Shown here: positions 44,967-54,734 of the stretch, in pieces
Layout: each line of letters begins with the position of its first letter
How positions within the stretch are numbered: the first letter of the stretch is position 1
Source: Bacillus horti
Lineage (GTDB): Bacteria > Bacillota > Bacilli > Caldalkalibacillales > JCM-10596
Assembly (NCBI RefSeq): GCF_030813115.1
Contig: NZ_JAUSTY010000014.1
Location: forward strand, 59,971 to 123,970
Direction: 5' to 3'
Length of the DNA: 64,000 nt
Position numbers and translations under genes: made by a program
The notes under the pieces: generated by a model
Databases searched by the model: none
What the model was told of the DNA's origin: nothing
The model's input: the letters and a program-made list of their open reading frames with translations, nothing else

Positions 44967-46400
44967 ATGTTTAGGATCAAATATGATATAAATACGTATT
45001 TACGAATGTCCATATTGCTCATATGTTTTATCCTCCTGTCTGGATGTTTGGGCAATGATCAGCCCATCCTATCGGAGATAGATCAAGAAAAGGAAATCAT
45101 TCGTTATGAAGGTGAAATGAGCAGAGCGGTTTCATACGTTTATACGGGTGATAAGAAGCTAAGCTTAACCTTTAATGGCCTAGCTGATGATGAAACAATG
45201 GCCAAATTGCTTGATGAATTGGATAAATATCAGCTTAAAGCTACCTTTTTTCTCCCAGGTATGCGTGTAGCTGAAGAGCCTGACTTGGCTAGAGAGATTC
45301 TAAATCGTGGACATCACATTGAGAACAATACGTTAAATCAGCTTGATATGAGCGAGTTAACGTATGAACAGATCTATCGGGAAATACAATTGAGCAATGA
45401 AGTGATTGAGAAGGAAACGGGTGTCTTACCAAGATATATTAGGACACGTTCTGGGGACTTTACGGAGAATATTCGGTTGGCTGCTGCCCATCTTGGAATG
45501 GACGCCGTGATTGGTTACACGATCAATCCGAGAGATAGCGATATGCAAAGTGCAGAGGAGATCGGAGCATACGTAGAGCGATTTATATCAAGAGGTGGGA
45601 TTATTACCCTACACACAAATTTAAATCCAGAAATCGTAGGCTCCATTCAGTACATAGCTAAGGCGGCAAGTGATATTGGCTATACCATCGTTCCATTGCA
45701 CGATCTTATTGAAAGCGGAGGAGAGAGAAAGCCTTTGGAACAAATTGAGGGCTATGATGCTGCAAAGATAGACCTAGAGAATACAACAGCAGAATATGAG
45801 CTTATTTACACGTTTAATACAGATGAAAAGAAAATTGCTTTAACCCTCGATGATTGGGCTAGTGATCAAACCATTACAGAGGTTTTAGATATTCTAGCGC
45901 AATATGATGTCAAAGCTACCTTCTTTTTACGAGCTAGAGGAGTCGAGGATAATCCCAATTTAGCTAGAGCGATTGTGGAAGAAGGGCATGAAGTAGCGAA
46001 TCATTCTTACAATCATGAGGTGGTCACAACCTTAACACCGCAAGAGCTGCAGGAGGATATTGTTAAGGCCCATCAGGTGCTAACAGAAGCCACACAGGAA
46101 CAGCCAATCATGCTCTATAGACCACCAACAGGAGTAATTGATGATCAATCAGCCAAAGTGATAGCTGCTACTGGATATTCGCTTATTGCTATGTATGACG
46201 TTACGACCTTGGATTGGGATATTCGTAATAGCGCAGAGGATATTGTACAGACTATCATGGATAGAACTCAGCAGGGAAGCATTATCCTGCTGCATATTCT
46301 AGACAATACAAACACCGTTGAAGCGTTGCCGCAAGCAATCAGTCAGCTACAAAATGAGGGCTTTAGCTTTGTTAAGCTATCTGAAGTCATAGGGAAATAG
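44967..46400 (+). CDS. Lipoprotein with tandem polysaccharide deacetylase domains, first degenerate
   Basis: 477 residues. Lipobox LSGC (Cys27) marks a membrane-anchored lipoprotein. Two NodB-type domains in tandem. Domain 1 (about 65-255) has lost the catalytic residues: TFNGLAD replaces T-F-D-D-G and the HxxxH site is NNTLNQ. Domain 2 (about 285-470) is intact: TLDDWAS, NHSYNH, RPPTG and LLHILDN. Domain 2 probably removes acetyl groups from a HexNAc polymer outside the membrane. First gene of the polysaccharide locus; AAAGGGG site before ATG 44967. Confidence 0.88.
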   Translation: MFRIKYDINTYLRMSILLICFILLSGCLGNDQPILSEIDQEKEIIRYEGEMSRAVSYVYTGDKKLSLTFNGLADDETMAKLLDELDKYQLKATFFLPGMRVAEEPDLAREILNRGHHIENNTLNQLDMSELTYEQIYREIQLSNEVIEKETGVLPRYIRTRSGDFTENIRLAAAHLGMDAVIGYTINPRDSDMQSAEEIGAYVERFISRGGIITLHTNLNPEIVGSIQYIAKAASDIGYTIVPLHDLIESGGERKPLEQIEGYDAAKIDLENTTAEYELIYTFNTDEKKIALTLDDWASDQTITEVLDILAQYDVKATFFLRARGVEDNPNLARAIVEEGHEVANHSYNHEVVTTLTPQELQEDIVKAHQVLTEATQEQPIMLYRPPTGVIDDQSAKVIAATGYSLIAMYDVTTLDWDIRNSAEDIVQTIMDRTQQGSIILLHILDNTNTVEALPQAISQLQNEGFSFVKLSEVIGK

Positions 46401-46415
46401 AAGGGAAGGTAAGAT

Positions 46416-47747
46416 ATGCTGAACAAGGCAGACATGGATGTGTTTGAAAAAATAGTGGCACGCCAAAGTAAGTTGGCTATTATCGGTTTGGGTTATGTAG
46501 GTTTACCTATTGCCTTAGCTTTTTCTAAGCACTTAGATGTTATTGGATTTGATAGTAATGAAAAGAAGATAGAAGGATATCTAGAAGGAATTGATCCTAC
46601 TGGTGATGTAGGAATAGATGCCATTAAGGAAAGCAAAGTTGAATTTTCCTCTGATATGGAGATCCTAAAAGAAGCTTCTATTTTTATCATTACTGTGCCT
46701 ACTCCTATTAAAAGTGGGAATGTACCTGACCTGAAATATGTCAAACAAGCTAGTAGAATGATAGGACAGTATATGAAAAAGGGAGATCTTGTTATCTATG
46801 AATCTACCGTCTATCCTGGTGTGACAGAGGAGATTTGTCTTCCTATTTTGGAGGAGGAATCTGGTTTAACCGGAGGTACTGATTTCAAAATAGGGTACTC
46901 ACCTGAGCGAATCAATCCTGGAGACAAGGAACACACTCTAGAGAATATAGTTAAAATTGTTTCGGGTATGGATGAACAAACTCTTGAGCTAGTTGCAAAG
47001 CTGTATGAGCTCATCATAAAAGCAGGCGTTTTTAAAGCGGAAAGCATTAAGGTAGCTGAAGCAGCTAAAGTGATAGAAAACGCCCAACGTGATATTAACA
47101 TAGCCTTCATGAATGAACTATCCATGCTGTTTCAGCAGATGAAAATTAATACATCCTCCGTGTTAGAGGCAGCTCGAACAAAATGGAACTTTTTGCCTTT
47201 TAAGCCGGGCCTTGTTGGTGGTCATTGTATTGGAATTGACCCTTACTATTTAACGTATAAGGCAGAGGATGTGGGCTACCACTCCAAAATCATTCTAGCA
47301 AGTCGGCATATTAATGATGGTATGGGCAAGTATGTAGCTGAAAATATTATAAAAACATTAGTCCGCATGAAACAGGACATTAAAAATACTAGAATCGCTA
47401 TTTTTGGCTTAACGTATAAAGAGAATTGTACAGACATTAGAAATACGAAGGTTACAGATATTCTAAAAGAACTCAAAGAATACGATATGACTCCACTGGT
47501 CGTTGACCCTTTTGCAAATCCTCTGCAAGCGTATGAGGAGTATGGAATAGAGCTTTCAGAACTGCCAGCTATAGGGGAGCTTAACGTTGCAGTTGTAGCT
47601 ATCCCACATCAGCCTTTTGTTCAGATGGGTGTAGCAGATTTCAATAAGCTGTTCAGTACGCAGCAGAGCAAGATTATGATGGACGTGAAGGGAATTTACT
47701 CAAGAGCGGAGTTTGAACGCAATGGATTCTATTACTGGAGCCTGTAA
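46416..47747 (+). CDS. UDP-N-acetylhexosamine 6-dehydrogenase (TviB/WbpO-like)
   Basis: 443 residues. N-terminal NAD-binding IIGLGYVGLPIALAF, STVYPGVTEEI, SPERINPGDKEHTLENIVKIVSG, and the catalytic cysteine in GGHCIGIDPYYL. The SPERINPGD/Y-type signature belongs to the UDP-GlcNAc/UDP-GalNAc dehydrogenase branch more than to UDP-glucose dehydrogenase. Makes a UDP-HexNAc-uronic acid, the likely donor for the synthase encoded next (24 bases away). AAGGTAAG before ATG 46416. Confidence 0.88.
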   Translation: MLNKADMDVFEKIVARQSKLAIIGLGYVGLPIALAFSKHLDVIGFDSNEKKIEGYLEGIDPTGDVGIDAIKESKVEFSSDMEILKEASIFIITVPTPIKSGNVPDLKYVKQASRMIGQYMKKGDLVIYESTVYPGVTEEICLPILEEESGLTGGTDFKIGYSPERINPGDKEHTLENIVKIVSGMDEQTLELVAKLYELIIKAGVFKAESIKVAEAAKVIENAQRDINIAFMNELSMLFQQMKINTSSVLEAARTKWNFLPFKPGLVGGHCIGIDPYYLTYKAEDVGYHSKIILASRHINDGMGKYVAENIIKTLVRMKQDIKNTRIAIFGLTYKENCTDIRNTKVTDILKELKEYDMTPLVVDPFANPLQAYEEYGIELSELPAIGELNVAVVAIPHQPFVQMGVADFNKLFSTQQSKIMMDVKGIYSRAEFERNGFYYWSL

Positions 47748-47770
47748 TAAAACGATGGGGGATCATCATT

Positions 47771-49684
47771 GTGATGAAATGGAGCTTTAAAAAAAAGGAA
47801 AAACAACAAATAGAAGAGAAGCTCATTTCTCCTAAATTAGATAGGAGAATATTAAACCATGTTCCAGATCCAGAGTCTATACGTACGACAGTAGATCGTA
47901 GAGGAATTCGAAATGAAAGACTAGCAGCGCAGAATCCGGATGGTGTGGAAGCCCAAGCATTAGACAAACTACGAATGTTAAGTCTTAGATACACAGCTGA
48001 TTTTGATGTATATATCTTAGGGCCAAGGAAAAGGAAGAAAGACACGGTGAAGGCTAGGGCTGTTGATATATCTTCTACTGGATTGCTAGTGAATATGGAG
48101 GATTGGGCACAAGGTGATTCTATGGATTTTGCCATAGGTACTCATGCTTCACTAAGCTTTAATCTACCGCCTGGAACGATGCCTGAAGGATTTGAATCTA
48201 GAGTCAAAATAGACGCCAAAGTCGTTCGCAGCTTTATCCATCAGAAAGGGGATCAGGAGGTAAAAGGAGTTGCCTTTGAATTTGATCGTCCCTTAGCCGA
48301 GTATTTTCAAAAGAAACGTTGGGGCTATTCTATCTATTCAGCAAGCTTTTCATTATTGCTTGCCGTCGGTATTATCATGCTGATGCGCATTGAGAGTATT
48401 ATTTATTTTCAATATCATTACTTGCTTTACCTGTATAGTCTTATTGCTGCAGCTTTTCTTTTAACAAGATACCTTTTTGGGGCGATGTACAGGGATGTGC
48501 CTATTAACCCACATTACACTCCAGGGGTAACGATTATTATCCCTTGCTTTAACGAAGAAGATTGGATCCAGAGAACGGTTTTGAGTTGTGTCAATCAGGA
48601 ATATCCAATTGATAGGCTGGAGGTCATCGTTGTAGATGATCAATCCACTGACCAATCCGTTAAGAAAATAAAACAAGTCATTGAAAGCATTCACAATGAA
48701 GCGGAACGCTTTGCCACGAAGGAAAGAGTAAAATTACATGTGCTACCTGAAAATGGGGGGAAGCGTGTAGCTTTAGCGGAAGGTGTAAAGATGGCTAAGC
48801 ATGACTTAGTTGTGTTTGTTGATTCGGATAGTTTTTTGGAGCCTAATGCCATTAAGCATTTAGTCCAGCCTTTCCAAGATCCTAAAATGGGCGGGGTAGC
48901 AGGACGTACAGACGTAGAAAATAAGTATACGAATTACGTGACTAAATTACAGACGGTAAGGTATTACATTTCCTTTCGTATTATGAAGGCGGCTGAGTCA
49001 TGGTTTGATAGTGTGACATGTCTGTCTGGTCCACTAGCTTGCTATCGTAAGGAATTAATTCAAAAGCATACAGACGCATGGCTTAATCAGACATTTTTAG
49101 GTCATCCAGCAACCTTTGGTGACGATCGTAGTATGACTAATTTTATTCTACAAACCCATCGTACGGGGTATCAGGATGCAGCCATTTGCTCCACTATTGT
49201 ACCTTCTGACGTGAAGGTGTTTATGAAGCAACAAATGCGCTGGAAGCGCTCCTGGCTTAGGGAATCTCTTAGAGCAGGTGGTTTTATCTGGCGTAAGGAG
49301 CCGTTTATGGCCCTGTTCTTCTATATAGGTTTAATTGTACCTATTGCTGCACCAGCGGTTGTCCTTTACAATCTCATCTATATTCCATTGGTACATGGTA
49401 TATTTCCTAGTACATTTTTAATGGGATTAGTTCTAATGGCGCTTCTAATGAGTTTGGCTCACCTGCTATTTAGAAAAAGTAAGCTGTGGATCTATGGACT
49501 TGTTTTTGTGGCTTTCTACTCCATTGTACTTTTATGGCAAATGCCTGTGGCGATTGCGACCTTCTGGAAATCTTCATGGGGAACAAGGGAAACGCCAGAG
49601 GATATTAAAGAAAGAGAAAAGAAGGAAGCCAGGAAGAATAAAAAAGCTAGGAAAAATAAAAATGGAATGGGGTTACCCTTTTAG
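47771..49684 (+). CDS. PilZ-domain GT2 polysaccharide synthase, hyaluronan/chitin synthase-like
   Basis: 637 residues. N-terminal PilZ-like domain (about 66-180) with DISSTG (99-104), the DxSxxG motif; the RxxxR motif is not clear (RMLSLR, 68-73, has four residues between). Two membrane helices (about 188-238), then a GT2 domain: DDQSTD (289-294), DSD (351-353), GPLACYRKEL, GDDR (450-453), QQMRW (487-491), then four helices and an SSWGTRE end. GDDR, QQMRWKRSW and WGTR-type residues resemble hyaluronan and chitin synthases. It would polymerise and export a HexNAc/uronic acid polymer, possibly under c-di-GMP control. GTG 47771 or ATG 47774. Confidence 0.88.
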   Translation: MMKWSFKKKEKQQIEEKLISPKLDRRILNHVPDPESIRTTVDRRGIRNERLAAQNPDGVEAQALDKLRMLSLRYTADFDVYILGPRKRKKDTVKARAVDISSTGLLVNMEDWAQGDSMDFAIGTHASLSFNLPPGTMPEGFESRVKIDAKVVRSFIHQKGDQEVKGVAFEFDRPLAEYFQKKRWGYSIYSASFSLLLAVGIIMLMRIESIIYFQYHYLLYLYSLIAAAFLLTRYLFGAMYRDVPINPHYTPGVTIIIPCFNEEDWIQRTVLSCVNQEYPIDRLEVIVVDDQSTDQSVKKIKQVIESIHNEAERFATKERVKLHVLPENGGKRVALAEGVKMAKHDLVVFVDSDSFLEPNAIKHLVQPFQDPKMGGVAGRTDVENKYTNYVTKLQTVRYYISFRIMKAAESWFDSVTCLSGPLACYRKELIQKHTDAWLNQTFLGHPATFGDDRSMTNFILQTHRTGYQDAAICSTIVPSDVKVFMKQQMRWKRSWLRESLRAGGFIWRKEPFMALFFYIGLIVPIAAPAVVLYNLIYIPLVHGIFPSTFLMGLVLMALLMSLAHLLFRKSKLWIYGLVFVAFYSIVLLWQMPVAIATFWKSSWGTRETPEDIKEREKKEARKNKKARKNKNGMGLPF

Positions 49685-49711
49685 GACCCCAGTCGGGAGT
49701 GAATGGCAGAA

Positions 49712-51484
49712 ATGAGACGGAAGAAGCATAGTTCTGCCCTTAATTATCGTCGCAAAGATCGGTGGAAGGTCTGGAAGACGTTGATCCAAATACTGATTTT
49801 GATTGTGCTTGTATGGCTAATCGTACAGGCGTTATTTCATTTTAAAAGCTATGAGGAGCCGGATCGTTCCATGTGGACGAATGATCAAGGCTTTGTCGCT
49901 TTGACTTATTTCGGTGTTGGACGTACGGGTACACCTAAGCATGTAGCGAGGGCTGAACTGGATCAACAGCTACAAGCTTTGTACGATCAGGGCTATCAGA
50001 GCATTTCACAGGAGGATATCCTACAATTTTATGCGGATGGAAGCCCTTTGCCTGAGAAGGCGTTGTTTTTAGCGTTTGAGGATGGACGTAATGATTCTGT
50101 GCTGTATTCTCAAAGACTCTTAGAAAAATACAACTACAAAGCAACGGTTCTCACTTATGCAGATAAGATGGGGGATAATCGCCATCGTAAATTTATTCAG
50201 CCGAGAGATATTAAAAGAATAGTAAAAACAGGCTATTGGGAGACGGGAAGTAATGGATATCGTCTTGCCTATATTAACATCTTTGACGATGAAGGGAATC
50301 ACGTAAGCAACTATTTAGATGAAAATGAAGCAGATAAAACATCAATGGCCTACTATAATCATTATTTGATGGACTTTATTCGAGATGAACAAATGATTCC
50401 GATAGAAAATAGGACAGAAATGGAAGAACGTATTACGGCTGACTATCTAGCTATGGAAAACGTATATAATCGAACCTTAGGCTATGTTCCTGATCTATAT
50501 ATGATCATGCATGCAAACGCTATGTATAGAGGAATGAATCGCCTAGTTTCAAACATAAATTCGGAGCATACAGAAAGAATCTTTAAGCTGCATTTTAATC
50601 GCGAGGGATCAGCGTATAATACAAATGAAGAAAATATCTACGACTTAACTAGGGCACAAGTCGCTCCTTATTGGCATACGAATCATTTACTGATGAAGCT
50701 ACAAAAGGATACAGGTCAAAGCATGGATTTTGTGCTCGGTGATGAAGAACAGGCCGGGAAATGGGAGCAGCTTCAAGGGACCACTGAGTTTAAAGACGAT
50801 ACGATTATCCTTACTTCTCCACCTGCCGAAGCGGGTCAGCTTTATTTGAAAAGTAGCGCTGAGCTTACCGATAGTAGAATTTCAGTTAAGCTTCTAGGGA
50901 ACGTGGTTGGACAGCAGACCATCTACCTTAGATATGATCGCGAGCAGGATTCATTTATTCGTATTTTGCTGGAGAACAATGAAATTCGAATTGAAGAAAA
51001 AGGTGCAGGGCAAGAAGAAGCTAAAGAGCTATTCACTACCACATTAGATGAGGTGCTTTGGAAAGAGGAGGACTTAGCCTTTGATAAAGCGTCCGTTTAT
51101 ACTCTAGATCAAGCGACATCAGGTACAGCCTCAGAAGAGGAAGAGTACCCAAGCAATATTCAAAACACGAGAGAGTTAGAGGTAGTTGTTCTAGGAAATA
51201 GCCTTTCCTTAAGTGTTGATGAACAAAAACTTGTAGATCAATTAGAAATAGACCAGGCCGTTGCTTCAGGTGGGGTTATGCTTGAGGCAATGTATCATCC
51301 ACAGAATGAAAAAGATGATATTTATGACGGTGTATTTCTAGATCTGATTATCAAGTCTCTAGAAGCTGGAGAGGAACAAGAAGTGACTATTTTTACAAAC
51401 AAGCCTACAAGCCTTCAAGAGGTTATTCGAACAATTAAAAATTTCGTTAATAGGACGATCGATTGGGTAATAGATGTATTTTAA
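49712..51484 (+). CDS. Membrane-anchored deacetylase-like protein
   Basis: About 590 residues. One N-terminal membrane helix (about 25-45 of the protein) with a basic cytoplasmic start, then an extracellular polysaccharide-deacetylase-like domain (about 55-300; FVALTYFGVGRTG, ALFLAFEDGRND, KYNYKATVLTYAD) in which the usual F-D-D-G is F-E-D-G and the HxxxH site is not evident, so activity is doubtful. The C-terminal half is beta-rich and carbohydrate-binding-like. Start is ATG 49712 (GGAGTGA 9 bases upstream) or 49703. Directly follows the synthase. Confidence 0.75.
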   Translation: MRRKKHSSALNYRRKDRWKVWKTLIQILILIVLVWLIVQALFHFKSYEEPDRSMWTNDQGFVALTYFGVGRTGTPKHVARAELDQQLQALYDQGYQSISQEDILQFYADGSPLPEKALFLAFEDGRNDSVLYSQRLLEKYNYKATVLTYADKMGDNRHRKFIQPRDIKRIVKTGYWETGSNGYRLAYINIFDDEGNHVSNYLDENEADKTSMAYYNHYLMDFIRDEQMIPIENRTEMEERITADYLAMENVYNRTLGYVPDLYMIMHANAMYRGMNRLVSNINSEHTERIFKLHFNREGSAYNTNEENIYDLTRAQVAPYWHTNHLLMKLQKDTGQSMDFVLGDEEQAGKWEQLQGTTEFKDDTIILTSPPAEAGQLYLKSSAELTDSRISVKLLGNVVGQQTIYLRYDREQDSFIRILLENNEIRIEEKGAGQEEAKELFTTTLDEVLWKEEDLAFDKASVYTLDQATSGTASEEEEYPSNIQNTRELEVVVLGNSLSLSVDEQKLVDQLEIDQAVASGGVMLEAMYHPQNEKDDIYDGVFLDLIIKSLEAGEEQEVTIFTNKPTSLQEVIRTIKNFVNRTIDWVIDVF

Positions 51485-51516
51485 TTCTGGTCGGTTGAAG
51501 AGGAGGAAGAGGAGAA

Positions 51517-52614
51517 TTGCCAAGGCAAAAAAAGCAAGGCTATAGACGTGTTTGGTACTTAACAGGTTTCCTGCTCCTCTTGATCCTGTCGTTATTGGTA
51601 TATTTTTTAAACCAATCAAGCTCTAAGGTGGACATAGAAAGCGAAACGGTAGAGGAACCCGTAAGAGAACTATCCGCTTGGGTTGTTGACTGGCATAGTG
51701 AAGCAGGATTAAGTGATTTGCAGGAGCTTTCATCGAGCCTAAGCAGTGTACAAGCGTTTGGAGTTTATTTTAATCATGAGGATCAGCTTCATGTAATAGA
51801 TGGATTTCTTGAATCAATCTCTGCCGTAATGGATGTCTCGGAGGAAAGAGGTATACCTTCTACTTATTTGACAATTGTGAACGATCGATTTAATGAGGAC
51901 GGCACGATCACACAGAAGGATTCAGCTCTTCTCACTCGGCTGATGGCCACGGAACAAAGTAGAAACCAGCATATAGCTAACATCATGCAACTGGTCGAGA
52001 GGCATGGTGTAGCAGGCATTGAGATCGATTATGAAAGAGTTCTTCAAGAGGATTGGACTAACCTTATTCTCTTTTTGCAGCAGCTTTATGAGCAGTTACA
52101 AGAGCTAGATCTTTCCTTAAGAGTTGTTCTTGAACCTAGAGCTCCTATAGAGGAGCTTAAGCTTCCAGAGGGCCCTGATTATGTTATGATGGCCTACAAT
52201 TTATTTGGATACCACAGTGGTCCAGGACCTAAAGCTGATCTTTCCTTCATTGAGTCATTAACGAAGCGGATGGAAAGCTTGCCCGGGAATCCATATGTAG
52301 CTCTAGCTACCGGAGGGTTTTCATGGGATGGTGGAGAAAAGGCAACTGCATTGACGGAACAAAAGGCGTATGAATTAGAACAAGAGAGTATACAACCTCC
52401 TTCCAGAGATGAAGAAAGTGGTAGTATCTATTTTGATTACGTAGATGAGAATGGTGAAAAGCATACGGTTTGGTATGCTGATGGAGAAACCTTAAGGGTA
52501 TGGATAGAGGCAGCTTACTCGGGAGGAATCACAAACATTGCGTTGTGGCGGCTGGGGGAGGTAAGTGAAGAAACATTGCAAAAGCTAAATCGAATGATGG
52601 AAGTCAATGACTGA
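51517..52614 (+). CDS. Membrane-anchored GH18-like glycoside hydrolase
   Basis: 365 residues. One N-terminal membrane helix (about 14-32), then a GH18 (chitinase/peptidoglycan hydrolase-like) barrel: VAGIEIDYERV carries the D-x-x-D-x-D-x-E type catalytic end (Glu in YE), YVMMAYNLFGYHSGPGP follows the YDMxxx pattern, and ATGGFSWDG and IALWRLGEV complete the barrel. TTG 51517 is preceded by two AGGAGG-like stretches. In this locus it may trim or release the polymer. Confidence 0.82.
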   Translation: MPRQKKQGYRRVWYLTGFLLLLILSLLVYFLNQSSSKVDIESETVEEPVRELSAWVVDWHSEAGLSDLQELSSSLSSVQAFGVYFNHEDQLHVIDGFLESISAVMDVSEERGIPSTYLTIVNDRFNEDGTITQKDSALLTRLMATEQSRNQHIANIMQLVERHGVAGIEIDYERVLQEDWTNLILFLQQLYEQLQELDLSLRVVLEPRAPIEELKLPEGPDYVMMAYNLFGYHSGPGPKADLSFIESLTKRMESLPGNPYVALATGGFSWDGGEKATALTEQKAYELEQESIQPPSRDEESGSIYFDYVDENGEKHTVWYADGETLRVWIEAAYSGGITNIALWRLGEVSEETLQKLNRMMEVND

Positions 52615-52688
52615 CTAAGTCTCGTGATAAAAGGCCTATGTTCATGAAGGAGTAAACCCTGTTCATAATAATAACCCTTGATCAATAT

Positions 52689-52726
52689 AAAAGACCCAAT
52701 TCTCCAGTAAAAGAAAAGGGTCTTTT
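52689..52726. terminator. Bidirectional terminator of the polysaccharide locus
   Basis: AAAAGACCC (52689-52697) pairs with GGGTCTTTT (52718-52726), between convergent genes. Confidence 0.75.
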
Positions 52727-52730
52727 CATG

Positions 52731-53846
52731 CTATTTTGTTCCGATTCGAACAGAAACACTAAAAGGTGATGTAACAATATGGATTTGTCGACCATCTAAT
52801 TCCATGGGTTTATTAACATAAGTAGAAATGTCCTCTTTATTAAAATGATTGTCTATGATTGTGTAAAGATTCCCGTGCTCATAGGGAAGATAAAATTTAA
52901 ACAGTTCTTTGGCTATATACGGAATTTTATTCAGTTGATGGGCTCCAGTATGACTTCCGTACCAGTTATAAAAGGTGATTTGGGCAATGTAACTATCTCC
53001 ACCAGCCTCAACGACAACTTCAGCGCGTTCTATCTGGCTACCTCCATAAGGATTAAAGTAAATACCTCTAAGAAGATGAAGTTCTTTTTCTAAAACTTCT
53101 TTATTACGATTATAATCTTCTGTTGCTGTTGCTTGAATGACAGGGGCTGTCCAGTTATTTGGAGCTTGGTAGCTTATCGTAAGCTGTTCCTCATTTCCTA
53201 TAGGTATGTTAGGGAGGAGGTTGGGATCTGAGGCGACTGCTGGTCTTGCAGCTAGCTCGTCCTTTCCTTCCAATACAAGGTTTTCTATAAAAGTGACAGC
53301 TTCTGCTCTTGTTAAGGATTTCGAGCCTTGATAGCTTAGCACCGTCTTGTGGTTTGGATTCGTTCCTTTGGCCAGGTTATAGCCTAAAACATATTTAATC
53401 GCATCATTTTGGTGATAGTTTACACCCTGTGTAGCGGCAATAAGCTCAGCTACCTGAACGCGTAGAAGATATTCATTTCTTTTTTCCGAATCGGTGGTGC
53501 CTGAAACAGGATAATTTAACTCCCCGCCCAGCTGATAAAATGGATCAGTCCAGTGAGAAGCTCCTTGGACAACAACATCAGAACGATAAGCACGAATCAC
53601 CATAGCTAAAAATTGAGCCTCAGTGACCCTTTGGTTGGGTTTGAATGTACCGTCCGTAAACCCGTTTACAATACCTTGCTCTGTAGCCCAAAGTATGGTG
53701 CCCTCAGCCCAGTGTCCGCGGATATCTGTGAAGGTAGTAGCAGCGGCAGCCTGACCCTTTTCAAATGGAGAAGTAAAAGGAAGAATGCCGAAGCAAAAGA
53801 GAAATACGGCTAGGGATATAAAACTTGTAATTTTTATACGTTTCAA
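52731..53846 (-). CDS. SLH-domain protein with C-terminal extracellular domain
   Basis: 371 residues. Signal peptide (to about 36), one clear SLH domain (37-87, GIVNGFTDGTFKPNQRVTEA) and two less regular ones (about 98-192, the last with KSLTRAEAVTFIENLV), then a C-terminal domain of about 165 residues (215-371) I cannot name. The start is TTG 53846 with GGAGGAGG upstream. Fourth SLH protein of the window; it faces the polysaccharide locus. Confidence 0.82.
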   Translation of the reverse strand: MKRIKITSFISLAVFLFCFGILPFTSPFEKGQAAAATTFTDIRGHWAEGTILWATEQGIVNGFTDGTFKPNQRVTEAQFLAMVIRAYRSDVVVQGASHWTDPFYQLGGELNYPVSGTTDSEKRNEYLLRVQVAELIAATQGVNYHQNDAIKYVLGYNLAKGTNPNHKTVLSYQGSKSLTRAEAVTFIENLVLEGKDELAARPAVASDPNLLPNIPIGNEEQLTISYQAPNNWTAPVIQATATEDYNRNKEVLEKELHLLRGIYFNPYGGSQIERAEVVVEAGGDSYIAQITFYNWYGSHTGAHQLNKIPYIAKELFKFYLPYEHGNLYTIIDNHFNKEDISTYVNKPMELDGRQIHIVTSPFSVSVRIGTK

Positions 53847-53924
53847 ATGTCCTCCTCCTATCTCCTTGCTAACTTATACTTCATACTATAGAAAGTTGAA
53901 AGAGAGATCAAGGAAAGGATTTCA

Positions 53925-54548
53925 TTATACAATTCGATCTGGGACCACTCCAAACCAAAATAGATTCACAATTTCTTGAGACATGCTTCTATGATCTGAA
54001 AAACTCTCACGTAGCTGCTCACGATTTCCAGTCATCATTACAGCAGCAAAAGCATGGGCCGCTAACAAAGAATTAGATACGTAAAGCTCTCCTTCTTCAG
54101 TAGCTTTAGAAAAGGCTTTTGCCATTTCGACATGGACAGCATGCTCTGCCCGGTTCATATCCTCTAGCTGCTCTTCAGATAAAGCTGGTTTCGCTTCCTT
54201 CATCAGGCCAGCAAAATCTATATGCGGTCGCTGTAGATAAGCCTCCACAATATCCTGAAGTCTCTCCTTTAAAGGAGCGTCACGATCTAGTAATAGTAAT
54301 GTATAACGGCGAATATTGACCATCATTTGAGTGACTGCAACGGTAAATAAAGTGGCCTTGTTAGGGAAGTAATAATAAATGGATGCTTTGGTTACACCAG
54401 AAATTCTAGCGATTTGTTCTAATGAAACCTGCTCATATCCATATTCCATAAATAATCCTTGAGCAGTATGCAGGATAATTTCCCTTACCGAACCTTCTTC
54501 CCCTTCTTGTTTAGGTCTTCCTGGAGCTCTCTTGCTTTGCTGTTTCAT
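53925..54548 (-). CDS. TetR-family transcriptional regulator
   Basis: 207 residues. Basic N-terminus (QSKRAPGRPKQ), then a TetR helix-turn-helix (EQIARISGVTKASIYYYFPNKATLF) and helical effector domain. ATG 54548 has AAAGGGGTGA upstream. Target unknown; it is divergent from carH by about 190 bp, with the SLH gene downstream on the same strand, which it may control. Confidence 0.88.
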   Translation of the reverse strand: MKQQSKRAPGRPKQEGEEGSVREIILHTAQGLFMEYGYEQVSLEQIARISGVTKASIYYYFPNKATLFTVAVTQMMVNIRRYTLLLLDRDAPLKERLQDIVEAYLQRPHIDFAGLMKEAKPALSEEQLEDMNRAEHAVHVEMAKAFSKATEEGELYVSNSLLAAHAFAAVMMTGNREQLRESFSDHRSMSQEIVNLFWFGVVPDRIV

Positions 54549-54649
54549 CTAGCTTTCACCCCTTTAGCAGTAATTAACCTACCAGTATATATAATTAATA
54601 ATAAGTGATGAATACTTCACTGTCTAGATTTTACAAGGAAAAAAGGGAA

Positions 54650-54702
54650 TCGACAGTACGTAAAGACTTATGTATAATCGTTGTATATTATTTGTATAAG
54701 GT
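54650..54702 (+). promoter_or_regulatory. carH promoter and CarH-type operator
   Basis: TCGACA (54650-54655), 17 bases, TATAAT (54673-54678). Three 11-bp direct repeats in phase start at 54670, 54681 and 54692 (ATGTATAATCG, TTGTATATTAT, TTGTATAAGGT), covering the -10. CarH tetramers bind exactly such 11-bp-spaced repeats, so this is probably autorepression. Confidence 0.75.
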
Positions 54703-54734
54703 TCGGAGTCCTATAAAGAAAAGAGTGAAGGAAC

